Assembly (NCBI RefSeq): GCF_017942225.1
Contig: NZ_JAGKSD010000003.1
Coordinates: 62,001-126,000 of the forward strand
Reading direction: 5' to 3'
From: Corynebacterium sp. Marseille-P3884
GTDB lineage: Bacteria > Actinomycetota > Actinomycetes > Mycobacteriales > Mycobacteriaceae
Length of the DNA stretch: 64,000 nt
The notes beneath the pieces were generated by a model, which saw nothing but the letters and a program-made list of their open reading frames with translations, did no database searches and was not told the origin of the DNA. This document shows positions 16,970 to 25,685 of the stretch, one piece after another (the first letter of the stretch is position 1; each line of letters starts with the position of its first letter). The position numbers were made by a program, and so were the translations under genes.

Positions 16970-18502
16970 ATGGCTCAGTTTGTCGACCGCGCAGTTTTGC
17001 ACCTCCAGGCCGGCGACGGCGGCCATGGATGCGTGTCGGTGCACCGCGAAAAATTCAAGCCGCTAGGCGGCCCCGACGGCGGTAATGGTGGCCACGGCGG
17101 CGACATCATCTTGGAGGTGTCCACGCAGGTGCACACCCTGCTGGATTTCCAATACCGCCCGCACGTGAAGGCAAAGCGCGGCGGCAATGGCGAAGGCGAC
17201 CACCGCAACGGCGCGCGCGGGGAAAACCTGGTGCTTGAGGTGCCCGTCGGAACAGTCGTGCGTGATGCCGACGGAAATATGCTCGCCGATCTCGTTGTTC
17301 CGGGCACCCAGTTTTTAGCGGCGGAGGGCGGCTACGGCGGCCTCGGCAACGCGGCGTTGGCCACTGCGAAGCGCAAAGCCCCTGGTTTCGCGTTGAAGGG
17401 CGAGCCGGGCCAGGCGCACGATTTGATTCTCGAGCTGAAGTCCATGGCCGATGTCGGTCTGGTGGGATTCCCGTCGGCGGGCAAATCCTCACTGATTTCT
17501 GTGTTGTCGGCCGCGAAGCCGAAGATCGCTGACTACCCGTTCACGACATTGCAGCCGAATTTGGGCGTGGTGGATGTCGGCCATGACACCTTCACCATCG
17601 CCGACGTTCCCGGCCTGATTCCAGGCGCAAGTCAGGGCAAGGGGCTGGGCTTGGACTTCCTGCGCCATATCGAGCGCACTGCTGTGCTCGCTCACGTGGT
17701 GGACACCGCCACGCTTGAGCCGGGCCGCGATCCACAGTCCGATATTGAGGCGCTGGAAGCTGAGCTCGACTCCTATGCCGACCTGATTGAGGCCGAAGAC
17801 GGCGATTCGGGCCTTGGCGACCTGCGCCAGCGCCCGCGCATCATCGTCTTGAATAAGGTCGACGTCCCGGAAGCGAAAGAGCTCGCGGAATTCCTGCGCG
17901 AGGATCTCGCCGAAGCATTCGGCTGGCCGATCTACATGATCTCCACCGCCACCCGCGAAGGTCTCGATGAGCTCAAATGGGCGCTGTGGGAGATCGTTCA
18001 GGCCGCCCGTAAGTCACAGCCGAAAGTCGCCCGTAAAGCCGCCGACAAGAAAGTCGCGCAGATTATCCGCCCGCGTGCGGTCGACCAGACCGACGATATC
18101 CAGGTCATCCCGGACCCGCTGTACCCGGGCGGCTGGCTCGTCACCGGCGAGAAGGCGGAGCGTTGGATCCGCCAGACCGACTTCGAGAACGACGAGGCGG
18201 TCGGCTACCTTTCGGATCGCTTGAATAAGGCCGGCGTTGAAGAAGAATTGCGGAAAATCGGCGCGAACGAGGGAGACACCGTTACCATCGGGGAGATCTC
18301 CTTTGATTGGGAGCCGTCGATCGGCGGCGATCCCACGAAGGCGGGCCGCGGCCAAGACGCGCGCCTCGGCGGCACGGACCGCATGTCCGCAGCCGAGCGC
18401 AAGCGCGCATCGCAGGCCCGTCGAGGACTTATCGACGAATACGATTACGGCGACGACCTGCTCGATCGGCAGGAAGCCGACCGAGAGAGGTGGCAAGGTT
18501 AA
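16970..18502 (+). CDS. obg: Obg/CgtA ribosome-associated GTPase
   Basis: Essential GTPase of late 50S assembly and stress signalling. The 510 residues comprise a glycine-rich Obg fold (1-158, with [12 protein letters not shown]), a G domain with GFPSAGKSS (about 164) and LNKVD (about 295), and a C-terminal OCT domain (about 360-440), followed by a basic tail. The start is the ATG at 16970 with a modest AAAGG site. Its stop overlaps the proB ATG by one base, so the two are translationally coupled. Confidence 0.97.
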   Translation: MAQFVDRAVLHLQAGDGGHGCVSVHREKFKPLGGPDGGNGGHGGDIILEVSTQVHTLLDFQYRPHVKAKRGGNGEGDHRNGARGENLVLEVPVGTVVRDADGNMLADLVVPGTQFLAAEGGYGGLGNAALATAKRKAPGFALKGEPGQAHDLILELKSMADVGLVGFPSAGKSSLISVLSAAKPKIADYPFTTLQPNLGVVDVGHDTFTIADVPGLIPGASQGKGLGLDFLRHIERTAVLAHVVDTATLEPGRDPQSDIEALEAELDSYADLIEAEDGDSGLGDLRQRPRIIVLNKVDVPEAKELAEFLREDLAEAFGWPIYMISTATREGLDELKWALWEIVQAARKSQPKVARKAADKKVAQIIRPRAVDQTDDIQVIPDPLYPGGWLVTGEKAERWIRQTDFENDEAVGYLSDRLNKAGVEEELRKIGANEGDTVTIGEISFDWEPSIGGDPTKAGRGQDARLGGTDRMSAAERKRASQARRGLIDEYDYGDDLLDRQEADRERWQG

Positions 18503-19638
18503 TGACGATGCCGGGTGTAGTACCGGAGACTCTGCGCGAACAGATTGCGGGGGCGAAAAAGATCGTCGTGAAGCTGGGCACGAGTTCGCTCGTGGACTCC
18601 AATTCCGTGGTCTCCCAAGAAAAGATCGACCGCATCGTGGATGCGATCGAAGCGCGCACAGATCGCGGCGGCGATGTCATCGTCGTCTCCTCCGGTGCTG
18701 TCGCCGCCGGCATGACTCCTCTGGGACTATCCACCCGCCCGAAAGATCTCGCCTTGAAGCAGGCGGCTGCCTCGGTGGGGCAGATCCACTTGGCGCAGAC
18801 ATGGGGGCGTTCCTTCGAGCGCTATAACCGCACCATCGGCCAGGTGCTGCTCACGCAGTCCGATGCCGGTGTGCGCGAGCGTGCGAGGAATGCGCAGCGC
18901 ACCATCGACAAGCTGCGTCAGTTGGGTGCGGTTCCGATCGTCAATGAGAACGACACCGTTGCCACCTCAGAGATGCGTTTCGGTGACAACGACCGCCTCT
19001 CGGCCATCGTCGCGACGATCACCGCCGCCGACGCCTTGATCCTGCTGTCTGATGTCGACGGCCTCTACGACCGCAATCCGAAGGAACCGGGAGCCACGTT
19101 CGTCCCGGAGGTCCGCTCTGGCAAAGACCTCGAAGGAATCGTCGCCGGCGATGGCGGTGTTTTCGGCACCGGCGGCATGGCCTCGAAGGTTTCCGCTGCG
19201 CGCCTGGCTACCCGTGGCGGCGTGCCGGTCCTTCTGACGTCTGCGGAGAATATCGAGGACGCGCTTGGCGACGCCTCTGTCGGCACCGTCTTCCACACTC
19301 GCCCGGAATCGCAGCTTTCCGCCTGGAAATTCTGGGTGCTCTACGCCGCCGACGCCGAAGGCGTGCTGCGTCTCGACGCCGGTGCCGTCGAAGCCGTCAC
19401 CCGCGGCGGCACCTCCTTGCTCGCAGTCGGCATCACCGGTGTCGACGGCGATTTTCATTCCGGCGACATCGTCGAGATTCTGGGGCCCAACGGCCAAGCC
19501 ATCGGCCGCGGTGTCGTCGGCTACGACGCCACTGAACTCACCGGCATGCTGGGCAAGCACACCGACGAGCTTCCGCCGCACCAGCGCCGCTCCGTCATTC
19601 ACGCGGACTACCTTTCTAATTACGCTTCGCGTCTGTAG
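18502..19638 (+). CDS. proB: glutamate 5-kinase
   Basis: First step of proline synthesis: ATP-dependent phosphorylation of L-glutamate in the cytoplasm. The 378 residues consist of an amino-acid kinase domain ([13 protein letters not shown] near 25, [27 protein letters not shown]) and a C-terminal PUA domain from about 290. The start is the ATG that shares its A with the obg stop codon; a second ATG two codons later is possible. The proA gene follows after 23 bp. Confidence 0.97.
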   Translation: MTMPGVVPETLREQIAGAKKIVVKLGTSSLVDSNSVVSQEKIDRIVDAIEARTDRGGDVIVVSSGAVAAGMTPLGLSTRPKDLALKQAAASVGQIHLAQTWGRSFERYNRTIGQVLLTQSDAGVRERARNAQRTIDKLRQLGAVPIVNENDTVATSEMRFGDNDRLSAIVATITAADALILLSDVDGLYDRNPKEPGATFVPEVRSGKDLEGIVAGDGGVFGTGGMASKVSAARLATRGGVPVLLTSAENIEDALGDASVGTVFHTRPESQLSAWKFWVLYAADAEGVLRLDAGAVEAVTRGGTSLLAVGITGVDGDFHSGDIVEILGPNGQAIGRGVVGYDATELTGMLGKHTDELPPHQRRSVIHADYLSNYASRL

Positions 19639-19661
19639 CCCAACCACTACAGTGGGCGACC

Positions 19662-20939
19662 ATGACTGATGCGAGAGTATTGGAACGCGAAGAAGTCCTG
19701 ACCAAAGCCCGCGCCGCGAAGAAGGTGGCGCCAGTGCTGGCTACGCTCCCAACACCGGACAAGGACGCGGTGCTGCACGCCGCGGCGGACGAGCTCGTCG
19801 CACGCACAGAAGAGATCCTCGCCGCGAATAACAAGGACATCGAGGACGGAAAAGCTAATGGTCTGAGCGAATCGCTCATCGACCGTCTCGCACTCGACGC
19901 CGCACGCATCGAGGGGATCGCGGGCGGTCTGCGCCAGGTGGCGTCGCTGCAGGATCCGGTGGGAGAGGTGCTGCGCGGCGGACTGATGCCGAATGGCATT
20001 CAGATGAAGCAGGTGCGTGTTCCGCTGGGCGTGATGGGCATGGTCTACGAGGCGCGCCCGAATGTCACGGTCGATGCGTTCGGCTTGGCGATCAAGTCGG
20101 GCAACGTCGCGCTGCTGCGCGGGTCGAAATCGGCAAAGCACTCGAATGCGGCGCTCGTAGAGGTTTTGCAGGACGTCGCGGACAACCATGACTTGCCGCG
20201 CGAGATCGTGCAATTGTTACCGTGCGAGACGCACGATTCAGTACAGGACCTCATCACCGCGCGCGGGCTTGTCGACGTGGTCATCCCGCGCGGTTCCGCC
20301 CGCCTCATCGATGCGGTGGTCACGGGCGCTACGGTGCCGGCGATCGAGACCGGTACCGGCAACTGCCACTTCTACATCGACAAAGATGCGGACCTCGACG
20401 AAGCAATCGCGATGCTCATCAACGGTAAGACGCGCCGCTGCTCTGTGTGCAACGCGACAGAAACAGCGCTTATCGACGCAGCGCTTGCCCCCGAAGACCA
20501 ACTCCGCATCATTACTGCTCTGCAGGAGGCGGGGGTGACGGTGCATGGTGACGTCGATAAGCTCTCTGCTCTCGGTGCGGAAAATGTGGTCGCCGCGACG
20601 GAGACGGACTGGTCCGATGAATACCTCTCGATGGACATCGCCGCTCAGATCGTCGACGGAGTAGATGGCGCTATCGCGCACATTGCGCAGTATTCGTCGG
20701 GGCACACCGAGGCGATCGCGTCGCACAATGCGTACACCTGCCAGAAATTCGCGGCCGAAGTCGATGCCGCCGCGGTGATGATCAACGCTTCCACTGCCTT
20801 CACCGACGGTGAGCAATACGGAATGGGAGCCGAGATCGGCATTTCCACCCAGAAACTCCACGCCCGCGGGCCCATGGCTTTGCCCGAGCTGACTAGCACG
20901 AAGTGGATCTTGGAAGGAACAGGACAGACACGAGATTAG
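19662..20939 (+). CDS. proA: gamma-glutamyl phosphate reductase
   Basis: Second step of proline synthesis: NADPH reduction of glutamyl-5-phosphate to the semialdehyde. The 425 residues are full length. Diagnostic motifs are [27 protein letters not shown], and [12 protein letters not shown] with the catalytic cysteine. The SD is weak. Two CGTCGATAAGC words sit in inverted orientation only 74 bp apart (20468-20478 and 20552-20562), plus the C variant at 20267. Confidence 0.97.
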   Translation: MTDARVLEREEVLTKARAAKKVAPVLATLPTPDKDAVLHAAADELVARTEEILAANNKDIEDGKANGLSESLIDRLALDAARIEGIAGGLRQVASLQDPVGEVLRGGLMPNGIQMKQVRVPLGVMGMVYEARPNVTVDAFGLAIKSGNVALLRGSKSAKHSNAALVEVLQDVADNHDLPREIVQLLPCETHDSVQDLITARGLVDVVIPRGSARLIDAVVTGATVPAIETGTGNCHFYIDKDADLDEAIAMLINGKTRRCSVCNATETALIDAALAPEDQLRIITALQEAGVTVHGDVDKLSALGAENVVAATETDWSDEYLSMDIAAQIVDGVDGAIAHIAQYSSGHTEAIASHNAYTCQKFAAEVDAAAVMINASTAFTDGEQYGMGAEIGISTQKLHARGPMALPELTSTKWILEGTGQTRD

Positions 20940-20960
20940 TTTCGGTTTAGAATACTCTCC

Positions 20961-21872
20961 GTGTCACATATCTTCCTGCGCCGTCGCGCGCTCGCCCTAG
21001 TCCTCGTCATCGCTGTCACTGCCACCATCGTCCCCGCCGCCCCGAAGCGCGCTGAAGCGCGTACCTGCCCGGCTGTCGCGGTCATCGCCGCGCGCGGTTC
21101 CGGCCAGCCCAATAGCGGCCGCACCAGCTACGCCCAGAGCCCCTGGGTGTCCAACGGGTGGGAGGGCGAGCACATCCGCGCCTTCCTGCGCACCTCCGAA
21201 AACCGCTACCGCGCCACTCACGGTGGCAAATCGCTCATGAATAATGTCGAGGTGCTGGGCCTCGGCCCCGAGTATTACCCGGCATTCGCGCCCGAGTACA
21301 CGGGTACCGTTCCTGCACTGCCGCGCACGCTAGCGCAGGCACTCAACCTCGTGGGCATCTACGCAATGCCCATGCTGAACATGGGCGTCCAGGCGGCCCG
21401 TAACTTCATCAACTCTGTCGGGACGGGCCGCGCAGGCGTGATCCGTCAGATCGACAACTACCAGCGCACCACCGGCTGCCGTCCGCAGTACATCGTCGTC
21501 GGTTTCTCTCAGGGCGCGATGATCCTGCAGGACGCCGAGCGTGAGATCGCACGCCGCGGCCAGCTCGCTGGCGCCGTCTACCTGGGCAACCCGATGACCG
21601 CAGCGGGTGACCCCGCCACCATCGGTGTCGCCGGCGGTGGTGCTGGCGGTCTCGTCGGCTGGTCCCCGCTGAACTCCAAGACCACCGCCGCGACACGCAA
21701 CCGCGCCAACTACTGCCTGCCGCTGGATGGTGTGTGCGATGCGTCGATCGCCACGCTCCGTGCGTCGGAGCGAAACGGCGGCAGCCACGGCCGCTATTTC
21801 GTGTTCAAATCGCGGTGGGATAATGTCGTCGCCGATCGTTTTGGCAATTGGGTAGATGGGGTACGATATTAA
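20961..21872 (+). CDS. secreted cutinase-family serine esterase
   Basis: Exported lipase/esterase of 303 residues. The signal peptide is a basic FLRRRALAL start, a hydrophobic core and a likely cleavage near AEA. The mature protein starts with TCPAVAVIAARGSGQPN, the typical cutinase opening. The nucleophile motif is GFSQGA, and a CDAS...GSHGRYF region supplies the expected Asp and His. Likely substrates are envelope lipids or host esters; this is inference. The TAA stop is the first base pair of a large inverted repeat leading into the next gene. Confidence 0.88.
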   Translation: MSHIFLRRRALALVLVIAVTATIVPAAPKRAEARTCPAVAVIAARGSGQPNSGRTSYAQSPWVSNGWEGEHIRAFLRTSENRYRATHGGKSLMNNVEVLGLGPEYYPAFAPEYTGTVPALPRTLAQALNLVGIYAMPMLNMGVQAARNFINSVGTGRAGVIRQIDNYQRTTGCRPQYIVVGFSQGAMILQDAEREIARRGQLAGAVYLGNPMTAAGDPATIGVAGGGAGGLVGWSPLNSKTTAATRNRANYCLPLDGVCDASIATLRASERNGGSHGRYFVFKSRWDNVVADRFGNWVDGVRY

Positions 21873-21944
21873 TAAGGGCTAATTAAAGATGCCCGAGTGA
21901 AACTGTAAAGTAAATCAGGCAAGACCAGTTCACGGGCCCTTATT
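21871..21944 (+). repeat. nested inverted repeat in the leader of the 21963 gene
   Basis: Outer arms AATAAGGG (21871-21878) and CCCTTATT (21937-21944) pair perfectly. Inside, CCCGAGTGAAACTG (from 21892) pairs with CAGTTCACGGG (21926-21936) with two one-base bulges. The structure starts on the cutinase stop codon and ends just before the SD (GAAGGAAAG) of the next gene. No U-run follows, so it is a folded leader or processing site rather than a classic terminator. Confidence 0.6.
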
Positions 21945-21962
21945 GAAGGAAAGAAGTTCGGC

Positions 21963-22367
21963 ATGCGTTTCGCGCCAAAGGTTGTGGCAGCAACAGTCGC
22001 GCTGGCAAGTACAGTGCTGGCTGTGCCCGTGGCGCACGCCCAAATTGAGGTAGTGGATACCCCCGTCGAGCCGCCCGTTGAAAAAGCTCCGCCCGCTGTG
22101 ATGATCAACGGCGAACTGCACGTGCTCGTTGATGGTCAGTACCGCAAAGCCGACCCCGATTCCTCGCGCGAACCCGACCGTGGTCTGGCGTATCCGAAGG
22201 ATAAGGAGCAACCGGAGGATAAGCAGCAGCCGAACGTCGCCAAGTGGCTCGTTCCGCTGTTGGTGACAGGCGGTGTCATCGCCGGTCTGGCGGGCCTGAT
22301 CCGGAAGCTCTACCCGTCTGGTCGCCTGATCCTTTACTACCTGCCGGGCAAATCTTTCTCGCTATGA
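21963..22367 (+). CDS. small exported protein with C-terminal membrane segment, unknown
   Basis: A 134-residue protein of unknown function. A clear signal peptide (about 1-26, cleavage after AHA) is followed by a Pro/Glu-rich region, [16 protein letters not shown], a charged Asp/Glu/Lys/Gln stretch and a hydrophobic helix (about 95-113) ending [17 protein letters not shown]. Topology is probably extracellular with a C-terminal anchor. The SD is AAGGAAAG. Its TGA stop overlaps the nadD ATG as ATGA. Confidence 0.7.
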   Translation: MRFAPKVVAATVALASTVLAVPVAHAQIEVVDTPVEPPVEKAPPAVMINGELHVLVDGQYRKADPDSSREPDRGLAYPKDKEQPEDKQQPNVAKWLVPLLVTGGVIAGLAGLIRKLYPSGRLILYYLPGKSFSL

Positions 22368-23029
22368 CAGGACCGAGCGCAGCGGAGGCATTTCCCACCG
22401 AGGGAAAGCCGGAAGAAGCTGGCGCGGCGCCACGCCGCATCGGCATCATGGGCGGAACTTTCGACCCGATCCACAACGGCCACCTCGTCGCGGCGAGTGA
22501 AGTCGCCGATATCTTCGACCTGGAAGAGGTCGTGTTCGTCCCCACCGGCGAGCCGTGGCAAAAAGCCGACCGGAAAGTCTCGGACGCGGAAGATCGCTAC
22601 TTGATGACGGTGATCGCCACCGCTTCTAACCCCCGCTTCCACGTCTCCCGGGTGGATATCGACCGCGGTGGACCCACCTACACGGTGGACACTTTGAAAG
22701 ACATAGCGGCGCTCTACCCGAACGACGAACTGTTCTTCATCACCGGCGCCGACGCTTTGGCATCGATCATGTCGTGGCGCGACTGGGAGAAGATGTTCGA
22801 CCTCGCTGAATTCATCGGTGTGACCCGTCCGGGCTACGAACTCACGGAAGACATGCTCCCGGAGGTTCACCGCGGACAAACCCACCTGATCAAGATTCCG
22901 GCGATGGCGATCTCCTCGACAGACTGCCGCGAGCGTGCCTCGCAGGGGAGGCCTGTGTGGTACTTGGTGCCGGACGGGGTGGTGCAGTACATCGCCAAGA
23001 ACGAGATGTATGCCAACTGGCCAGACTGA
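22364..23029 (+). CDS. nadD: nicotinate-nucleotide adenylyltransferase
   Basis: Adenylates nicotinate mononucleotide in NAD synthesis. The motifs [12 protein letters not shown] (30-41) and ISSTDCRER (about 183) are those of NadD nucleotidyltransferases. The start is the ATG at 22364, overlapping the stop of the preceding gene. This leaves an unusual 25-residue polar N-terminal extension before RRIGIMGG; the protein is 221 residues. It heads the conserved block nadD-rsfS-gpgP-degV. Confidence 0.96.
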   Translation: MTGPSAAEAFPTEGKPEEAGAAPRRIGIMGGTFDPIHNGHLVAASEVADIFDLEEVVFVPTGEPWQKADRKVSDAEDRYLMTVIATASNPRFHVSRVDIDRGGPTYTVDTLKDIAALYPNDELFFITGADALASIMSWRDWEKMFDLAEFIGVTRPGYELTEDMLPEVHRGQTHLIKIPAMAISSTDCRERASQGRPVWYLVPDGVVQYIAKNEMYANWPD

Positions 23030-23087
23030 CACCGACGTGGGACAATGCGTAGGTTGAAAGAGAACTGACTCAAGAAGGATTGCTCGT

Positions 23088-23558
23088 TTGACTGCATCTG
23101 ACACCGCCCGCGAATTGGCCGTCGCCGCCGCGAAAGCCGCCGACGAGAAACTTGGACGCGATATCGCTGTCATCGACGTCACGGACGTCATGGCGATCAC
23201 GGATATCTTCGTCGTCATTTCCGCTGATAGTGAGCGCCAGGTCGCAGCGATCGTCGACGAAGTCGAGGATGCGCTGACGAAGGCGGGGGCGGAGCCGAAA
23301 CGCCGCGAGGGCAACCGTGAGTTCCGTTGGGTCCTGCTGGATTACGGCATGCTCGTCGTGCACGTGCAGCGCGATGCGGAGCGTGAGTTCTACGGCTTGG
23401 ACCGCCTGTACGCCGATTGCCCGCTCATCGAGGTCGAGGGGATCGAGCCGCCGGCACGGCCGGGCCAGTTCGCGGACGGTGCGGGCGTGCGCGAGCTCGA
23501 GGACATCGAGGATCTGCCTCTCGCCGGCGAGGGCCCGAGCAACGACGACGATATGTAG
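23088..23558 (+). CDS. rsfS: ribosome silencing factor RsfS
   Basis: Binds L14 on the 50S subunit and blocks subunit joining under starvation. The 156 residues include the Iojap-domain motifs DVTDVMAITDIFVVISADSE and FRWVLLDYGMLVVHV...FYGLDRLY. An acidic tail of about 35 residues ends in NDDDM, longer than in minimal homologues. The start is TTG with AAGAAGGA upstream. The gpgP gene follows within 6 bp. Confidence 0.95.
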   Translation: MTASDTARELAVAAAKAADEKLGRDIAVIDVTDVMAITDIFVVISADSERQVAAIVDEVEDALTKAGAEPKRREGNREFRWVLLDYGMLVVHVQRDAEREFYGLDRLYADCPLIEVEGIEPPARPGQFADGAGVRELEDIEDLPLAGEGPSNDDDM

Positions 23559-23564
23559 GCGCTC

Positions 23565-24203
23565 ATGAGCCGACGTTTGATCATGATGCGGCACGGCCAG
23601 ACCACGTATAACGCTGGTCGCCGCATGCAGGGACAGCTGGACACGCAGCTTTCCGACGCCGGGTTGGCGCAAGCCCACGCCGCTGCCGAATGGGTCAAGG
23701 GCATGGGAATCGTGAAGATCGTTTCGTCGGACCTGTCCCGCGCGAGCACCACCGCCGAAATCGTCGGTGAGAAACTCGGCCTGGACGTCGAGCTGGATCC
23801 ACGCCTGCGTGAAACACACCTTGGCGACTGGCAGGGAATGACGCACGAGGAAGTCGACGGCGCATACGTGGGCGCCCGCGCAGCGTGGAGGCACGACCCG
23901 GCGTGGACGCCTCCGGGAGGCGAATCGAGGCTGGACGTGGCGGAAAGGGCGAGGCCGGTCGTCGATAAGCTCCTGCAATGGGACGGCTGGGATGATGCTG
24001 CCGTGCTGCTCGTCGCGCACGGCGGAACGATCTCTGCGTTGACGTCGAATCTGCTCAATCTCGAGCACGCCCAGTATCCGCTGCTCAAAAGCCTGGATAA
24101 CACGAATACATCGCAACTTTATGCGCGCCCGCGGATGGGCGGCGACGGCTCCTGGAACGACGTGCAGTGGTACCTCGAGGCGTGGAATCAGGGGGCCTGC
24201 TGA
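23565..24203 (+). CDS. gpgP: histidine phosphatase, probable glucosyl-3-phosphoglycerate phosphatase
   Basis: A 212-residue histidine phosphatase with the phospho-acceptor motif RHGQT (9-13), SDLSRASTTA, the acid RETHLGDWQG and the second histidine LLVAHGGT (about 152). The position after nadD-rsfS and before degV is that of Mycobacterium tuberculosis GpgP (Rv2419c), which dephosphorylates glucosyl-3-phosphoglycerate in methylglucose lipopolysaccharide synthesis; the function is assigned by that context. Its TGA shares a base with the degV ATG. One CGTCGATAAGC word is at 23960-23970, read as VVDKL. Confidence 0.8.
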   Translation: MSRRLIMMRHGQTTYNAGRRMQGQLDTQLSDAGLAQAHAAAEWVKGMGIVKIVSSDLSRASTTAEIVGEKLGLDVELDPRLRETHLGDWQGMTHEEVDGAYVGARAAWRHDPAWTPPGGESRLDVAERARPVVDKLLQWDGWDDAAVLLVAHGGTISALTSNLLNLEHAQYPLLKSLDNTNTSQLYARPRMGGDGSWNDVQWYLEAWNQGAC

Positions 24204-24982
24204 TGGCGGTGCGCGTTGTCGTCGACTCTTCGGCGGGGATTCCGGCAGAGCTCGCGGACGAGCTCGACATCACTGTCCTCGACCTGCATGTGATGGAAAA
24301 CGAAGAGGCCTCCACTTCCGGGCTCACCGCCCTCGAGCTCGCGGCGGCGTACGCCCGCCAATTGGAGCGCGGCGGCGACGACGGAATCGTGGCATTGCAC
24401 TTGTCGAAGCGTCTGTCGTCGACGTGGTCCGCGGGGGTCAGCGCATCCGCGGTCTTCGACGATGCCGTGCGCGTCGTGGACACCGATTCTGCGGGCATGG
24501 CCGTCGGCGCGGCAGCGATCGTCGCGGCCTCCTTCGCGCGTGCCGGCGCCGACCTCGACGGGTGCGCGGCCGCCGCGGAAGGTGCCCTCGCCTTGTCCGA
24601 AACCTGGCTTTACCTGCGTCAACTCGACGATATGCGCAAATCTGGGCGCCTGTCCGCGACCACCGCGATGCTGTCCGCCGCGCTTTTGGCCACGAAGCCG
24701 ATCCTGCGCGTCAATGACGGCAAACTCGAACTCGCGATCAAGACCCGCACCCAATCGAAGGCTTTCGCGAAGCTCGTCGCCCACGTCGTCAACCGCGCCG
24801 ACGGCTCACCCGTCTTCGCCGCCGTGCAATACAGCGCCGACGACGACAGCGCGGTCACGCTCGCGGAAATGCTGGAAGAAGCGCTTGTCGACGGCTCGTC
24901 CGTCCACCTTTTCCCCCTCACCGACGCCGTGGCCGCCCACACCGGTGAAGGAGCGATCGGGCTGTCCGTCTTCTATCCCTAA
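24203..24982 (+). CDS. DegV-family fatty-acid-binding protein
   Basis: DegV proteins bind a fatty acid and hand it to the FakA kinase in Firmicutes; the partner in actinobacteria is less clear. The 259 residues open with RVVVDSSAGIP, include LHLSKRLSSTWSAG and VDTDSAGM, and RQLDDMRKSGR in the middle. The start is the ATG overlapping the gpgP stop (TGATG). The final residues GLSVFYP are typical of the family end. It is last in the nadD block. Confidence 0.93.
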   Translation: MAVRVVVDSSAGIPAELADELDITVLDLHVMENEEASTSGLTALELAAAYARQLERGGDDGIVALHLSKRLSSTWSAGVSASAVFDDAVRVVDTDSAGMAVGAAAIVAASFARAGADLDGCAAAAEGALALSETWLYLRQLDDMRKSGRLSATTAMLSAALLATKPILRVNDGKLELAIKTRTQSKAFAKLVAHVVNRADGSPVFAAVQYSADDDSAVTLAEMLEEALVDGSSVHLFPLTDAVAAHTGEGAIGLSVFYP

Positions 24983-25017
24983 GGCGAATTCCACAATTCG
25001 GTGACGCGTCAACGCGG

Positions 25018-25026
25018 TTATCCACA
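25018..25026 (+). promoter_or_regulatory. DnaA box (TTATCCACA)
   Basis: A perfect 9-bp DnaA consensus, TTATCCACA, 54 bp upstream of comEA in the 97-bp gap after degV. A single box can be chance, but its place in a promoter region makes DnaA control of the comEA-comEC-holA unit worth noting. Confidence 0.5.
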
Positions 25027-25079
25027 GGAAAAATCCCGGACGCTTCCTGAGGTCGCCGCCGCGCTTTAGCGTGAGCGGC

Positions 25080-25685
25080 ATGAACGTATCGCAACGCCTC
25101 GCCGAACTCACACGCCCGACCGGCGAGGAGGACCTCCTCGCGGTGTCGTACCCAAAGCCCCGGGTCGCCGTCCCGCCGAAACAAGCGGCCGCGGCAGTCG
25201 GCGCTGTCCTGCTGCTCGTCGCCGGGTGGTTTGTCCTCCGCGATGACGAGCCTGATATCGAGGCGCCCCCGGATCTACCTCCCGCGGATGTGGTCGTCTC
25301 CGTCGTCGGCGCAGTCGCGGAGCCCGGTCTTGTCACCCTCGACGAAGGATCGCGTGTAGCCGACGCACTCGAGCAGGCTCAACCTCTGCCTGAGGCGGAA
25401 TTGCTCAGCCTCAATCTCGCCCAGCTCCTCGCCGACGGCCAGCAGATCGTCGTTCCTGTGCATGGCGATGCTCCTGCCGCCGAAGAAGCCAGTTCAGGCC
25501 TCTCCCTGAACACCGCCTCGGCGCAAGACCTCACCGAACTGCCGGGAGTGGGGGAGGCGACAGCCGCCGCGATCGTCGCACACCGCGAATCCATCGGATC
25601 GTTTACGAGCGTCGAACAGCTCCTCGACGTCAAAGGCATCGGTCCCGCTAAATTCGAGACCATCAAAGACCTGGTCAGCCTCTGA
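25080..25685 (+). CDS. comEA: ComEA-like DNA-binding membrane protein
   Basis: Membrane-anchored DNA receptor homologue. The 201 residues have a cytoplasmic N-terminus, one transmembrane segment (about 36-52), an SLBB-like domain (VVVSVVGAVAEPGLVTLDEG) and a C-terminal helix-hairpin-helix pair (LNTASAQDLTELPGVGEATA and LLDVKGIGPAKFE). The start is taken at the ATG 25080; a GTG nine bases upstream is equally open, and neither has a clear SD. The stop overlaps the comEC ATG. A DNA channel gene follows, so the pair is a competence-type uptake apparatus; its activity here is unproved. Confidence 0.92.
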   Translation: MNVSQRLAELTRPTGEEDLLAVSYPKPRVAVPPKQAAAAVGAVLLLVAGWFVLRDDEPDIEAPPDLPPADVVVSVVGAVAEPGLVTLDEGSRVADALEQAQPLPEAELLSLNLAQLLADGQQIVVPVHGDAPAAEEASSGLSLNTASAQDLTELPGVGEATAAAIVAHRESIGSFTSVEQLLDVKGIGPAKFETIKDLVSL

